This document shows positions 33,901-46,900 of a DNA stretch of 64,000 nt, one piece after another. The notes beneath the pieces were generated by a model. That model was given only the letters and a program-made list of their open reading frames with translations. It was not told where the DNA came from and made no database searches. Both the position numbers and the translations under genes were made by a program. Source of the stretch: Amphiura filiformis (taxonomy: Eukaryota > Echinodermata > Ophiuroidea > Amphilepidida > Amphiuridae); assembly GCF_039555335.1 (NCBI RefSeq), contig NC_092629.1, positions 35,217,537 through 35,281,536 of the forward strand. Direction: 5' to 3'. Position 1 is the stretch's first letter. Each line of letters begins with the position of its first letter.

Positions 33901-36900
33901 CGGATATGAAGAAAGGGACGATAACTCGATCGCGATTGAGTGGTTCCAACAAGGAGGTACTCTTTAACAACGCACTGGGTAATTTAACATTTACTTATTT
34001 GAAGAGCTTGTTCCCCAAACATGTTAAGTCCACAAACACATGTTTCTGATTTACCTGTGCAATATTGCAATGGGTTCTGATGCTGTAGGTATAGTAATTT
34101 CAGTTGGATGCACCATTACAACGCAAACAGTGGATGGATGCACAGTAACAATACTGTGTGAAGCCTTTGTTCCCAAATGAGAACAATAGTCTGCATATTG
34201 TTAAGTAGCATTGTTGTGGTAAATAATGGCTTGTTGATGGTACAACTCATTGTTGCTATAATGCCAAACTTGTCAAAGTAATTGTGATTGTATCACATAA
34301 GTAAATGAGGAACAAGTGGCTGTGGACTTAACATGGTTTGTAAACAAGCTCTTCATTTGTTTGCTTGTTTATGTTGTTTGTAGTTCAAAAATATATTATT
34401 TCAATGCACTGCGTTCTAGCTATAGGCTTCAACATAAAAAAAATTAAGATAGTTTCTAAAAATATCAAGAGCTATCTTAAGAACCACAGAACCAATACTA
34501 GGCTTGTTGGTACTCATTTTGATGCATTTTTCATGCCGATTTCAAATATGGTAATGAAAATTTTGGAATAAAAACAAATGAAACTAGCCAAGTGGGGTTG
34601 AAATAATCCATTAAAATTCACGGTGTCTGACCGCGCGCCAGTACTGGTCGAACACAGATTATCAGTGACTATGATCCGTGCAACGGATTGAAAATTATGT
34701 AGGGCCTATTTTCATAAACTTCTTGATCAATGATCAATTTTCAAAATTCAAAAGGTATAGACCTATAAATCATGATAGTGAAAGCTGTTTTACTGTGTAA
34801 ATGCATTAACTTCCCGATGGTACCGTTCTTTCGGAGATACCCTGTATTCTTTTGATCGCATTGTCTGTCCTCCTTAAATGTGTAAAAGGGCAAGTGGTGT
34901 ATCTCTGTTTTGAAGTGTTACATTTCACTGCAAAAGAAGTGTGATACCGCGACGCAATTGTTCGCTCTGAAATAAATCCATGAAATAACACAGACTTCTT
35001 TCACGTAACCCCCCAAACCCCCCAAAAAAAACCCCAAACAAACAAAAACAACCAGTAAACAAAAAAACGTTGTTCATATTCGCCGTTGAAGTAGTATTGT
35101 ATTAGTAACAGGATTAATAACCATAGCAATGGGTTTAAATACTATTTTTTAATGTATTGCCCCTCACTATATTTAGACAGAGCACACTAGGCCCTATATA
35201 CCCGTGCGTGTGTCTGCAATTAATAATAAATCCTGTTACATCACTACTTCTTGAATGGCCTTTTTAGTTGGGTATCTACGGGGAAGTCCCGTGCACCCCT
35301 CAAAATAAGTCCAAATTTCAGCCTAAAAAATAGTAAAACAAACCTAAATGTGGGGTCTATAAATACTCTAATACATGTTTAAGTTGACAAAATGTGTGTG
35401 TGTGTGTGTGGGGGGGTATTGTCATTGTGTGCCCGGCCCCCCTGAATATTGGGGCCATCCCCTTCTCCCTGGATTGACGCCCTTACTGCCATTTCATGCC
35501 AACAACACGAGGTACAGGTGCACCTAAAAATGTTCCAAGATGTTTTTTACAAGAATTAAATGTTCATAGGTTATCCCGAATCAGACAACACTGTTATAAG
35601 TCAAACCCATGAATTCACATAGAATAATACAATAACCGTCTAAGTTAGTCATAATGACATGTATTTCCTTGTTGGCTAACTTCCATAGCCATGTCTGAGT
35701 TATGTATATCATACATGATGAAATTAGAAATATTAAAAACCTTGTATAAGTCTGCTCGAGTAACTTCCAATTTAGAATAACATTTTTAAATGACGTTAGG
35801 AACAACATACGTATAGGTCCTTCATGCCAAAAATGTCCCAGCTTGCACTATTGCTTAAAGTCAGTAAGCCACAATCTTTTAAAATGAGTTTGATCTATTG
35901 ACATAGGCCTATTTGTAATGTTTCCACATGTCCCAATTTACACCTAAATTGGATTCAGCCAAATTCATGCAGTTTTTAGGACAGCGAGTTTGAATTAAAG
36001 TCATTTAAATTCCCCATAGAACACCGCAGTTAAGCGGCTAAGATGGTGAATGAGTTTTCTTTCATTTTGCCTCGTTAATTTGCCTTAAATTGACCAACAA
36101 ACTGACAGTTGTTACTATATATAGGCCCCTATAATAATATCTTGCTATATTTGGCAAAAAAATCACCAAATTAAGGGGCTGTGCAATATTAAGAGCCGAA
36201 GGGGGAAGCAATTTTCGGCAATCCAAGAAGGGGGGCAAGCGATTTTTGGCACACATTCATGGGGCGCCTTTTTTAATTAAACGCTCTAAAAGGTTTAGGA
36301 AAACAGTGCGGAAACGCTTTAATATGCAAATTTCCTGCTCGCTGCGCTCGAAACATATATCTAGACCATTTAAGGTTGACAAATAATGGCATGTTCAAGG
36401 GGCAAGTGTGTGTGTGTAAAGGGGGGGCAAGGAGTTTTTGGCGGGCCGAGAGGGGGGCAAGCGATTTTTGGCGGGCCGTTCGAAAATTTACCCCCCCCAC
36501 GGGGCCTCATAATTATTGCACAACCCCTAAAATTCAACCGAAATCGGCTTTAGAACAACTTGGGACGGACTGCGTCAGCCAGGGGTAATCACCCTTTACT
36601 CAATTCAAAACTGGCAGCGATATTCATGTAGAGGTCAATTGTCCCCTCCGAAGGACCGAGTATTCTTATGGTTCATTTACCCAATTCTAAATAAACCATT
36701 GGAAAGCGGAAATCTGAGTTTAATCTCCGTAAGTTGTCAATTAAATGTCATAGTCTATCCAAGGAAGCTGCCGTGCCGCGGCAGATTGGACCCGAGACCT
36801 CAGGCAGTAGCGTAGCCAGCAGGGGGAAGACCAGACTACCCCCTGACAAAAATGAAAGAGAAAAGTGCCCCTAACAAAAATGAAAATCGGGAAGGTGGAG

Positions 36901-39900
36901 GAAAAGAAAATGGGCAATTTGCCAACACTTCACCGTCCTGATAGACCAAAATCCGGGACCAAAATAGTGTAAAATGTCTTTTTTTTTTGCGCGCTATACC
37001 CGCTGCACATTGTCCCAAAAGCCCTTTTTTGGAAGCTCGAAAACTTAACATGACCGTCTAAAAACCGGTATGTGTATATTCCACCGATAATGCCTGATCA
37101 ATTTTTTAGTCTTTTCCCCCGAAATTGATCATTCCCCTTCCACCGACCAAGAAAGCTGAATATAATTATACTAAGTACGCCCCTGACCAAAGCCGCGTGC
37201 CCTAACATTAAAGCACGATTTCCTCCTTATAAACCTTAAATCGTTTTTGACACAATAATACGTTAATAAAAAAACGCTTTACAAATGTTGGCATAACTAC
37301 ACAATACACACCACACCATGGGCACAGCCCCGAGCTGCTTCGAAGGAATAGCCCCTCAATTTGATATTTTCTTGTATTTTGACAAATAATCCCCTATAGT
37401 CACATCATAATTTCTTTTTACATTTTGGGACTTGGACAAATGTCTTCAACGAAGCGCCATCTATCTAGTAGTTGGACAAATTATCCCCTACAGTCACGAC
37501 ATGGCTTTTTGATTCTGGTATTTGGACAAATAATTTCAGACAGAGAGGGCGTGTTGATTGAAAACAGCCCGACGGTGTTGGTCGGCGTAGACGCAGTGTC
37601 TTCAACGAAGCGCCATCTATCTAGTAGCTGGACAAATAATCCCCCTACAGTCACGTCTTTTAAGACGTATTCTGGTAATTAGACAAATAACCGAACACAC
37701 TTGTACACAGAGAGGGCGATTTAGCCATAAGGTATTATTCGCCGGGATTATTCGGCGTAGACGCAGTTGAAAACTCATTATTTGAGTAGTCCAAGGTTCC
37801 GCACCATGGGCCATTAACCAAGTGCGTCCATGTCCAAATAGGATATGCACGCAATTCTTGGTTTTATGTTGGCGCAGTCGGCGCAGACGTAGTTCTGAAT
37901 TCGATAGAGGGCTTATAGGTCTTGGTTTTATGTTGGCGCAGTCGGCGTAGACGTAATTCGATAGAGGGCTTATAGGTCTTGGTTTTATGTTGGCGCAGTC
38001 GGCGTAGACGTAGTTCTGAATTCGATATGGGGCTTTGAAAACAGCATGCTTCTTAACAGGACATAGACACACTTGCGTGTAGGTTTTGACCTCGCCGCAG
38101 TCGGCGTGGACATAGTTGAGAATTCGCAGTGTTCCGTAATTAATGGACACACTTGCGTGTAGGTATAGACCTCATAGTTGAGAACTCGCAGTGATCCTTA
38201 CTTAAACACAATGCACGACTAAACATAATGTATGAGGGAATGCCTCGTTCTAACAAGAAAGCCCGACTGCGCGTTGGGACGAGAGACCTTATTTTTTGTA
38301 ATATATTTAGAATCAATCGTATCAAATTTTTAGTCTAGTTGTAAAAACCATAAAAAGAGTCTCAATCAGTCTCATTAATTTTTATCTATTTTGCTGTTTG
38401 TTGGTATAAGAACATGTGTAATAGTGCAATGCATCGCAACAAGACCAAACTCATATAATTTGGATTCTATTATTTTTAGAATTCAGTTTATTCCAAAGCC
38501 ATAAATTCGCGGGAGAATTGTCCCAATTTTAACGTGATAAAATGGACTTTACAATCCATACCCGATGACCCCCCCTTTTTTTTTTTTTTAGTTGCGGCTA
38601 CCCAATGAACCCCTTTCTTTGGTTGCGGCTACCCATAACCCCATTTTTTTTCTATAATAGCATCATCAAAATGCAACTAAAAAATGCCGAAACTGTCCAA
38701 TTTTGCTTCATTTTTTCCAAATTATGCCGAAAGTTTCAAAATTTTGCTACATTTTTTCACAATTTTCTACCCGATGACCCTTTCTTTCAATCTTATACTC
38801 GATGACCCCCTTTTTTATTTTGTTTGTACCCAATGACCCCTTTAGTTTTAAAAATAACGCTTTGTACCCGATATGCCCCTACTTCGCGACTCCGGTAGGC
38901 ACATACCCGTCACTTCCAAAGTTGAGTGCCCCCTGTCCCCGAGGTCCAAGTTGGATATGGTATACAAATGTGACTCAAAGACAGAGATATACACAATTAT
39001 TGTTAAATTCTTGATGGTTTATTGATAGTAATAACAAAAGAGCGGTTCTCGGGTTGCGCGGTTTTCGGCATACGCGGTTGGTGTGTAAGGTTGTTGGGTG
39101 ATGGTATGGTAGTGGTTGTGTTAAGATGTGAGTTTCTTTTCAGAACCCTGTATGGGCGAAGCCTGGATGGTGGATGGGGAGTGTGGGGTGATTAAAGAAG
39201 GAAATAATATGGAAATGTAATAGGCCGCACAGCTGTGTAATGTTTATGTTTTATAAGATGCCCAGAGCACGGGTTGGGATATGGGATATCCCCTCGTGGT
39301 GTCGAGTTCACAACAGGTGTTGGTATTGCTTTACCAAAACAACCCGAGCCGTGTGTTGGAAGTTTTTGTATGTATAGACAGTTTCCTAGCAATGTTGACT
39401 GTACCAGCCAAGTTTCATGCCCATGCGTAATTTTTCTTTCCCCTGTATATTGATATATTAAGAATACGATTAAGCATCATTAATTTGATCTCGTGCGCTA
39501 GTTTGTAATGTTTGAATGTTTCTATGTTCCAGTGTATGATGCGTAGGCCTCTTTCCTTGTTTGCATGATTATATTAGGCCGGCGGGTAAGCATCATTAAT
39601 TGATCTCGTACACTGGTATGTAATGTGTTGTTTGTACTGTTTACCCCGCATGACTGCTCATATCCATAAGTACCAGACTTGAGTCCTGTTTATCAGGGAC
39701 AGTCTGTGTAGCTCAGTGGTAAGAGCGCTCGCCCGACAAGCGAGAGGTCTGGGGTTCGAGTCCCCGCACAGGCAGGTATGTCCGGAGTTTTACTCTGGTA
39801 TTTCTGCCTATGCGTGTAATGTTTCCATTTGTAAATTCATGTTTAATTGTGCTAGTGTGCGATGCGTAATTCTTCTTTCCCTGTATATTGATATATTAAG

Positions 39901-40896
39901 AATACGATTAAGCATCATTAATTTGATCTCGTGCGCTAGTTTGTAATGTTTGAATGTTTCTATGTTCCAGTGTATGATGCGTAGGCCTCTTCCCTTGTTT
40001 GCATTCCAAGTATTTACAATCACGTTTTTAAAATGTTTTCACGACCTTTATATAACGCGACATTTAAATGTTATTAAATTGTTTTACGTTTTATAACATT
40101 CCAAACACATTTTTGAAAACTTGGTACAAATCATTCTAAACAGAATGTTATTTTGGAGTTGAAAAATATTTTGAAAAAAAAATGTTTGTCCAAGTATTTA
40201 CAATCACGTTTTTAAAATGTTTTCACGACCTTTATATAATGCGACATTGAAATGTTATTAAAATGTTTTACGTTCTTATAACATTCCAAAAACATTTTTG
40301 AAAACTTTGTACAAATCATTCTAAACATAATGTTATTTTGGAGTTGAAAAATATTTTGAAAACGATGTTTGCTCCAAATATTTCGTTTTTATAAATATTT
40401 ACAAATGAAGGTAAAATGTTTCTAGTAAATGGTTGAAATTTTAAACAATGTTTTTGCTTCCTAAGACTATGTATTTATTATCAATATCATGCCTTATACT
40501 CTGTTTGACCAAACTTCCTATTCAATCATGAGATGGAAATTTGTTTTTAAGATGTATCCGGGAGTTGTATAACACTTTCAATTTTCATTTCATCACGCTC
40601 TAAAACAAACGATTTCTTATGTATTACTTTGTTTCGTGATGAAAATCGTGATGTTTTATTTCATCACTCACGAAAAATTGATTTCTTATGTATTACTTTG
40701 TTTCGTGATGAAAACCGTGATGTTTTATTTCATCATCACGCTCTAAAACGAACGATTTCTTATGCATTATATTTGTTTTGTGATGAAAATCGTGATGTTT
40801 TATTTCATCACGCTCTAAACAATAATTATAGTTACATGCATTTTAAGAAAAAAAATCTTATTAAAACAGTATGTTGTTTAGAAAAAATGTAGAAAG

Positions 40897-40935
<39 letters not shown>

Positions 40936-43900
40936 CCTTGCCCTAAATCGTGCGTATATCTATAAAATAAGGCACTTCAATAATCAATAATCAGTCCCGC
41001 GACGGTCTCCGCTAACTAGCTAGGGTTATGGGCGCTGATTTTCATGTTCACTGTCACTTACTCATCAGCGAAGTACGACCCTTTGTCAATCACCTTCAGT
41101 ACCCCATTTCGGCATACTATATAAGAAACTCATCATGATGATCGAACAGAGAGTACTTTAAATGTAGCTTGTACCGTTTTCGTGTGGCATTCTTCAGAAG
41201 TGAGCGGTCCGTTTACCAAAATTTTCGGTCAAATCTCCATTCAATTAACACGGGAGTTGGCTAGCTATGCCTTGCCCTCACTCACTATTTTACCTAAGTA
41301 CCAAATTTCTGAATATCTAACCTATAGCTGTAATTTTAGGTCATGTACTTTTAATATTGGCCGGTTAACCCTAACCCTAACCCTACCACAATATACTGCC
41401 GGCCATTTTGAAAAAGTCCACTGAACCAATGTAGATACATTTTATGCAAAAAATCCGGCAAAAAAGCTTTCCGGATTCGGTTTCAGCAGCCAAAATGGCT
41501 ATAGAATCCACTCGTCTAATAAATGAAAAAAAAAAAATGCTATCATTTGCCCAGGTACGGTATTGTGCAAAATTTTACTAAACAGCAGAGTAAAATCTTT
41601 CCCTTACTCAACACCGGGTAATTTTACTCAATTCATGTGATGTTTGGTTTATAATGTGATTTTTGGTTTACATTGTGATATTTTGGTTTAAAATGTGATT
41701 TTTGATCAAAAATTAGTTTTTGGTCTAAAATGTGCTTTTTGATCAATAATTTGATTTTTTGTTGGTCAAAAATCAAAAATGTGACTTTTGGTCAAAATTA
41801 ATGTGATTTTTGGGTTGGAAGGTGTTTTTGGTCAAAAATGTGATTTTTTTTTTTCCTTGTATGTATGATTTGTTTTCCTTTTCTAAAACATCTTGTTTTA
41901 AAATTGGGAAACAAATGATAATGACGTAGATATTCATTTGTTTTATACACATTACCCACCTAAAAAAAGGCGGACAGTCCTATATTGCATAATATGTATT
42001 TCGATTGAACATCTGCATTTTGTACCATTCAAAGAACAGTAGTTTTAGCTAGTAGTAGCTATACAGTTAATATTGATGCCAATATGATATTGGAATTAAA
42101 TTCATAGTCCCTCTTTAAAAATAAAATGTTATCAATTTCAGACAATTGAGGCCCGATTTAAGGAAAGTTAAAAATGAGAAAGAATCCTCACTTTGCAGTT
42201 TTTTATGTTTCTTATTATTTTGTGATGATAAAAGTAAGGATATTTTAACACTTTAGAAATTTCTCGTTTGTTATGTTTCTTATTACTTTGTGAGGAAAAG
42301 TAAGGAATTTTTGTACTTGTTATCATTATGTTTTGTGATGACAACAGTGAGAATTATTTTCATCATTTCGCCAACTTCTCATTTGTTATGTTTAACGTTT
42401 CTTATTATTTTGTGAGGAAAAAAAGTGAGGATTTTTTATCACTTTGGAATGTTTTCATTTGTTATATTTCTTATTATTTTGTGATGAAAAAGTTGTTCAT
42501 TTTACGACGCCAATTTTTCATTCATTTTTTAAAATTATTTTGTGATGAGATACGTGAGGATTTCTATCACATTCGAAATATAATTAGATATGGCACGATT
42601 TGGGGGAGAAATTTTGGCACCTATTTTTTGGACATCATAATAATTCATCACTTTTTTCATCACTTTGAAAACAATATTACAAAATGCAATCAAACAATAT
42701 CAAGGCATGGAATAATAATATTAAATTTCTCAATCCATGGGCTTAAAGCAACATTGTACATTATACAGAAAATTAAAAAAAAATCCAAAGTAATTTAAAA
42801 ATCTTTTTTCCATACAAAATAATGTGAAACGTAACAAATGAAACATTTGCGAAGTGATGAAAAAATCCTCACTTTTGTCATCACAAAATGATAGAAAACA
42901 TTAAAAATCAAAAATATAAAAGTAGTAAAAAATCCTCACTTTTTTCACCAGAAAAAATATAAGAAACAAAAAAAAAAAAAAAATTTGCAAAGTTATGACA
43001 AAATTCTCACTTTTTTCCTCACAAAATATTAAAAGACATAAAAAATTCAAAATGTGCAAAGTGATGAAAAACTATCACTTTTCCTCACAAACTATAAATA
43101 AGAAACATAACAAATGAAACAATTACAAAGTGATAAAAAATCCTCACTTTTTTCCTCAAAAAATATTAATAAGAAACATACCAAATGAAAATATTACAAA
43201 GTGATAAAAATTTCGGGTTGGTACAATTTGTGACCCTAACTTCTCATACCCGACTTTTCAACCTAAAAATTTCAGCCAATATGGTACATATTTTCTAATG
43301 ATTTAAGCAAAATATTTTTTTTTTATTCTCAAAAACCCAACTTAACTAAATAACAAAAACTGATGCTAAACTTAAAATGTGTATCCATTATTTAAATTCA
43401 ATCAATCCCGGAAATTAAGCATGTTATTAAACCCTAAGCCACGATGGGTAGATTTGTTTTTGATTACCCAGATCAGCTATAATGCGTATAATAAAGGCTA
43501 CTGCATGGAGGTGAGGTTTATGACCAAGAAATGTAAATATTGACTTTCCCTCTGTGTGTGTCATCACATGAACAATTACGTAATCGTATTGACTTTTGTT
43601 GAACCATGGTTGAACTTGTTAAAAGGTCAGTGAACTCATCATCACTCCTGCCAGAGACCATTTTCTCGGGGGGGAATCATAATCATGTGCCATAAAATCG
43701 TACCAAAGCCCACCCCTATAGCCAAAGTCATCCTTAAAGAACTAATATCACTTTCAAACATACTGAATCTTCAATTATTAGGGGGGGCTGAAAAATATGT
43801 AGGGGGGGTTATAAAATTTTGGAGTTCTGAATATAGGGGGGATTCAAAAGTTTTGGGTGTATGAAGAGGGAGGTTAAAAAGTTTTTGTGCACTTAGGGGG

Positions 43901-46900
43901 GGCTGTAAAAACTTTAGCAACATTAGTCCTGAAGCAAAAAATAAAGAATATCCTGCAATATTTTCGTAAATGTTCCAGTATTAAATACCAAAACAAAAGT
44001 TCATTCCAGATAAGGGTATTTATTTGATACAGTTAACATAATTTAACTACGTCCACGCCTAAACGCAAAACCTGCTATTTTTGAACTACGTCTGCGCCGA
44101 CTGCGCCGACATAAAAACCAAGACCTACGGTCCAAACACTGCATGTAGCAGCAAAACACTCAAACACTTCTGGTATCAAACACAAAACAACATACCATCC
44201 CAATTCAACTTCAACGGGGACAAATCCCCTCCAACACTGCGTCCATGCCCCATTTATAAAATCACCCATTTTAATTACGACCACACCCAAAGCCCAAACA
44301 TGCTAAATTTCGACTACGTCTGCGCCGACTTTAAACCAGGACCTATACTTTGTCCAATTTACATGTACCAACAACAAATTCAAACACTATCAAACACAAA
44401 ACAACATCTTGTAGGCCTACTCCTTCAACGCCATTGGGGACAAATCCCCGCAATACTGCGTCCACGCTCCATTTTAAAATCACCACTTTTAACTACGTCC
44501 ACGCCACGCCCAAACGCAAAATCTGCCATTTTCAACTACGGCTGCGCCGACTGCGCCGACTTAAAAACCAAGACCTATGTCCAACATACTGTTCATGTAC
44601 TGCCACCACATTCACACACAATTTAACATATTATACTAATTCAACATCATGGGCACAAATCCCCCAAACACTATGTCCCATTCATAAAATCACCAATTTT
44701 ATCCACGTCCACGCCCAAAGCCCAAACCTGTTAATTTTCAGCTACGTCTGCGCCGACTACGCCGACATAAAAACTAGACATAGAATTTGTCCTAGTAGGC
44801 CTATACATGTACCAACAACTAATTCAAATACAATCACACAAAAAAATACCACATCTTGAACTCCTTCAACGGTATAACGGGGACAAATCCTACGTCCACG
44901 CCCCATTTATAAAAACCTGTCAATTTTCAACTACGTCTGCGCCGACTGCGCCTTGTTAAAAACCGACACCTATAGGGCCTATAGGCCTACTCCCGAGTAG
45001 TACCAGCAAACATACTTCCTTTGTTTCATCTGCAACTTAAATAATGCATCTACGCTGCATTGATCAACCCGCCAATTTAAACTGCGTCCACGTCAACCGC
45101 CAACTCTTTCGGTTTTTCGACTACGTCTGCGCCAACTGCGCCCACAAAAAAACCAAGACCTATACTTAGTCTCCAGAATAACACACTCACAACATTACCA
45201 TACACAAATCATTAAAACAGAATACCCCACTCAAGCACAAAACACCCTATTCCAATACATACAAACATGTTACAACTTTATACAACTATACCCCCGAGAG
45301 GGGTATTCTGTAGTTACTCCCAAATGTTTACTTCTCTATAACCATGGTAACTTGTAAACTTCCCAGAATTATTTTTGAACATTATATGATCTATTTTAGT
45401 TTTCTGTCGGGGTATTTTGTCAAGCATTGTGCCGGGACATTGTGTCAACTCCAAAATACTTTTACGGACAACTCTCGTAATTAAGTACACATGCATTAAA
45501 TGTGCCAAATCATGACCTATTAATAGGATGGAAACTGCGACAGAACATAGGCCTAAATATGACTCATGTTAAAGCTCACAGCAAAATAACTAAGTTCGCA
45601 ATCGGCTCGATTTGGAATTAAAACTATTAAAGGTTTTGTTTCATCCGTTTCATAGTAACATAATTTTCATTTTATTTGATTAAAATGGTGATATGAGAGA
45701 GGTCCCGGACGGATAATAGGCCTACTACACGTTAATTCTTGAGTCTCGGGCTCAGTTAAAGCAATAATGTGTGATTTGCATAAAGAATAGATTCTTATTT
45801 AAATGTTTGTTTTTTATTGATCACATTATCCCCTTTTAATTTCGAGCCAAACAAAGACTAAACAAATGAGGTATCGAAGAAAATTGCGATTCATTCCAAC
45901 GCCTACAATGCGTGTTCTACGCTCGCCGATCGTATTATATGCCCGATTATATGTAACTGCACGGAGCATCGCGCTCGACGTGTGTACATACAAGCTGACA
46001 TCCATGGTACATGTTAGCAAGTACTCGGTCGTTGAACGCTGAATAAAACCGGGTCGACCCGGTTTTAATATAAAAAGTTAAATTTTACTGTTATTAAAGC
46101 ACTTCAGGCTTAGTCTTTAACGTGGTATTTTAGTATACCACTGGGCATTATAATTATGCAAAAAGTAGAAATCCGAGTAAAATTGAGGGCGTCGCTGTGA
46201 CGCAAATCACACATTATGGCTTTAACCAGGTTTGGCGAAACCTGGTTCCCGTTGTTTAATTTGGTTTCAAGAAAGAGCGAGAGAAAAAGGAAGATTTAGA
46301 CAAACTTAGTATCTCGACCAAGAAACTGTTTTTTTCTTCTTTTTTTTGACGAAAACAAAACACGTTTCTCTCATTTGTAATTATACTGCGCATCAAAAAG
46401 TGTTTCAATACTCAAAACGTGCCGCAAATATGGGTAGCATTTTCAGCCTTTTGGTATATCAATGACCCCTTTTTCAAAGCCTATTTTGGTATATGAATGG
46501 GTCCTTTTTTCAAAATATTCCCAAAATTTTGTAAAAACTAAGACAATTTGGGTTAAATTCGGCCGAAAATTTTGACTTTTGGTAGGCCTATATAGCAATG
46601 GGTCCCAAATTTCTTGAAAAATTGGTATATTTATGGGGCCACTTTCAAATTCTCAGCGGCACGTCCCTAACAAAACCAAACTTGAGTACCCCCCCGGGCA
46701 ATAGACACTAAACCTAGTTTACCAACTGAATAATCAATAGGTTGGGATTTTTGCTCTGTGTATTTCGATACCTTATTCGGCACGATACGACTTTATTTTC
46801 CCAAATTACACCAATTTGAATAAAGAACGTATGCATTTAAAAATTGACAACATACGGTACATATCATTAGAGAATGAATTTGGAGAAAACCTTCTGATAA

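Noticed and set aside
39702..39774. Functional tRNA gene
   Set aside because: Cloverleaf-like, but the anticodon loop lacks U33 and the sequence continues into a body shared with another copy; a SINE fits better.
41361..41385. Chromosome end
   Set aside because: Only three telomere units, embedded in an intron with coding exons on both sides.
42328..42798. 156-codon open frame
   Set aside because: Lies in the forward half of an inverted tandem array; low-complexity F/H/I-rich translation.
44081..44859. Two overlapping plus-strand open frames of 170-180 codons
   Set aside because: They run along a tandem array, overlap in different frames, and have no splice or domain support; kept only as a repeat finding.
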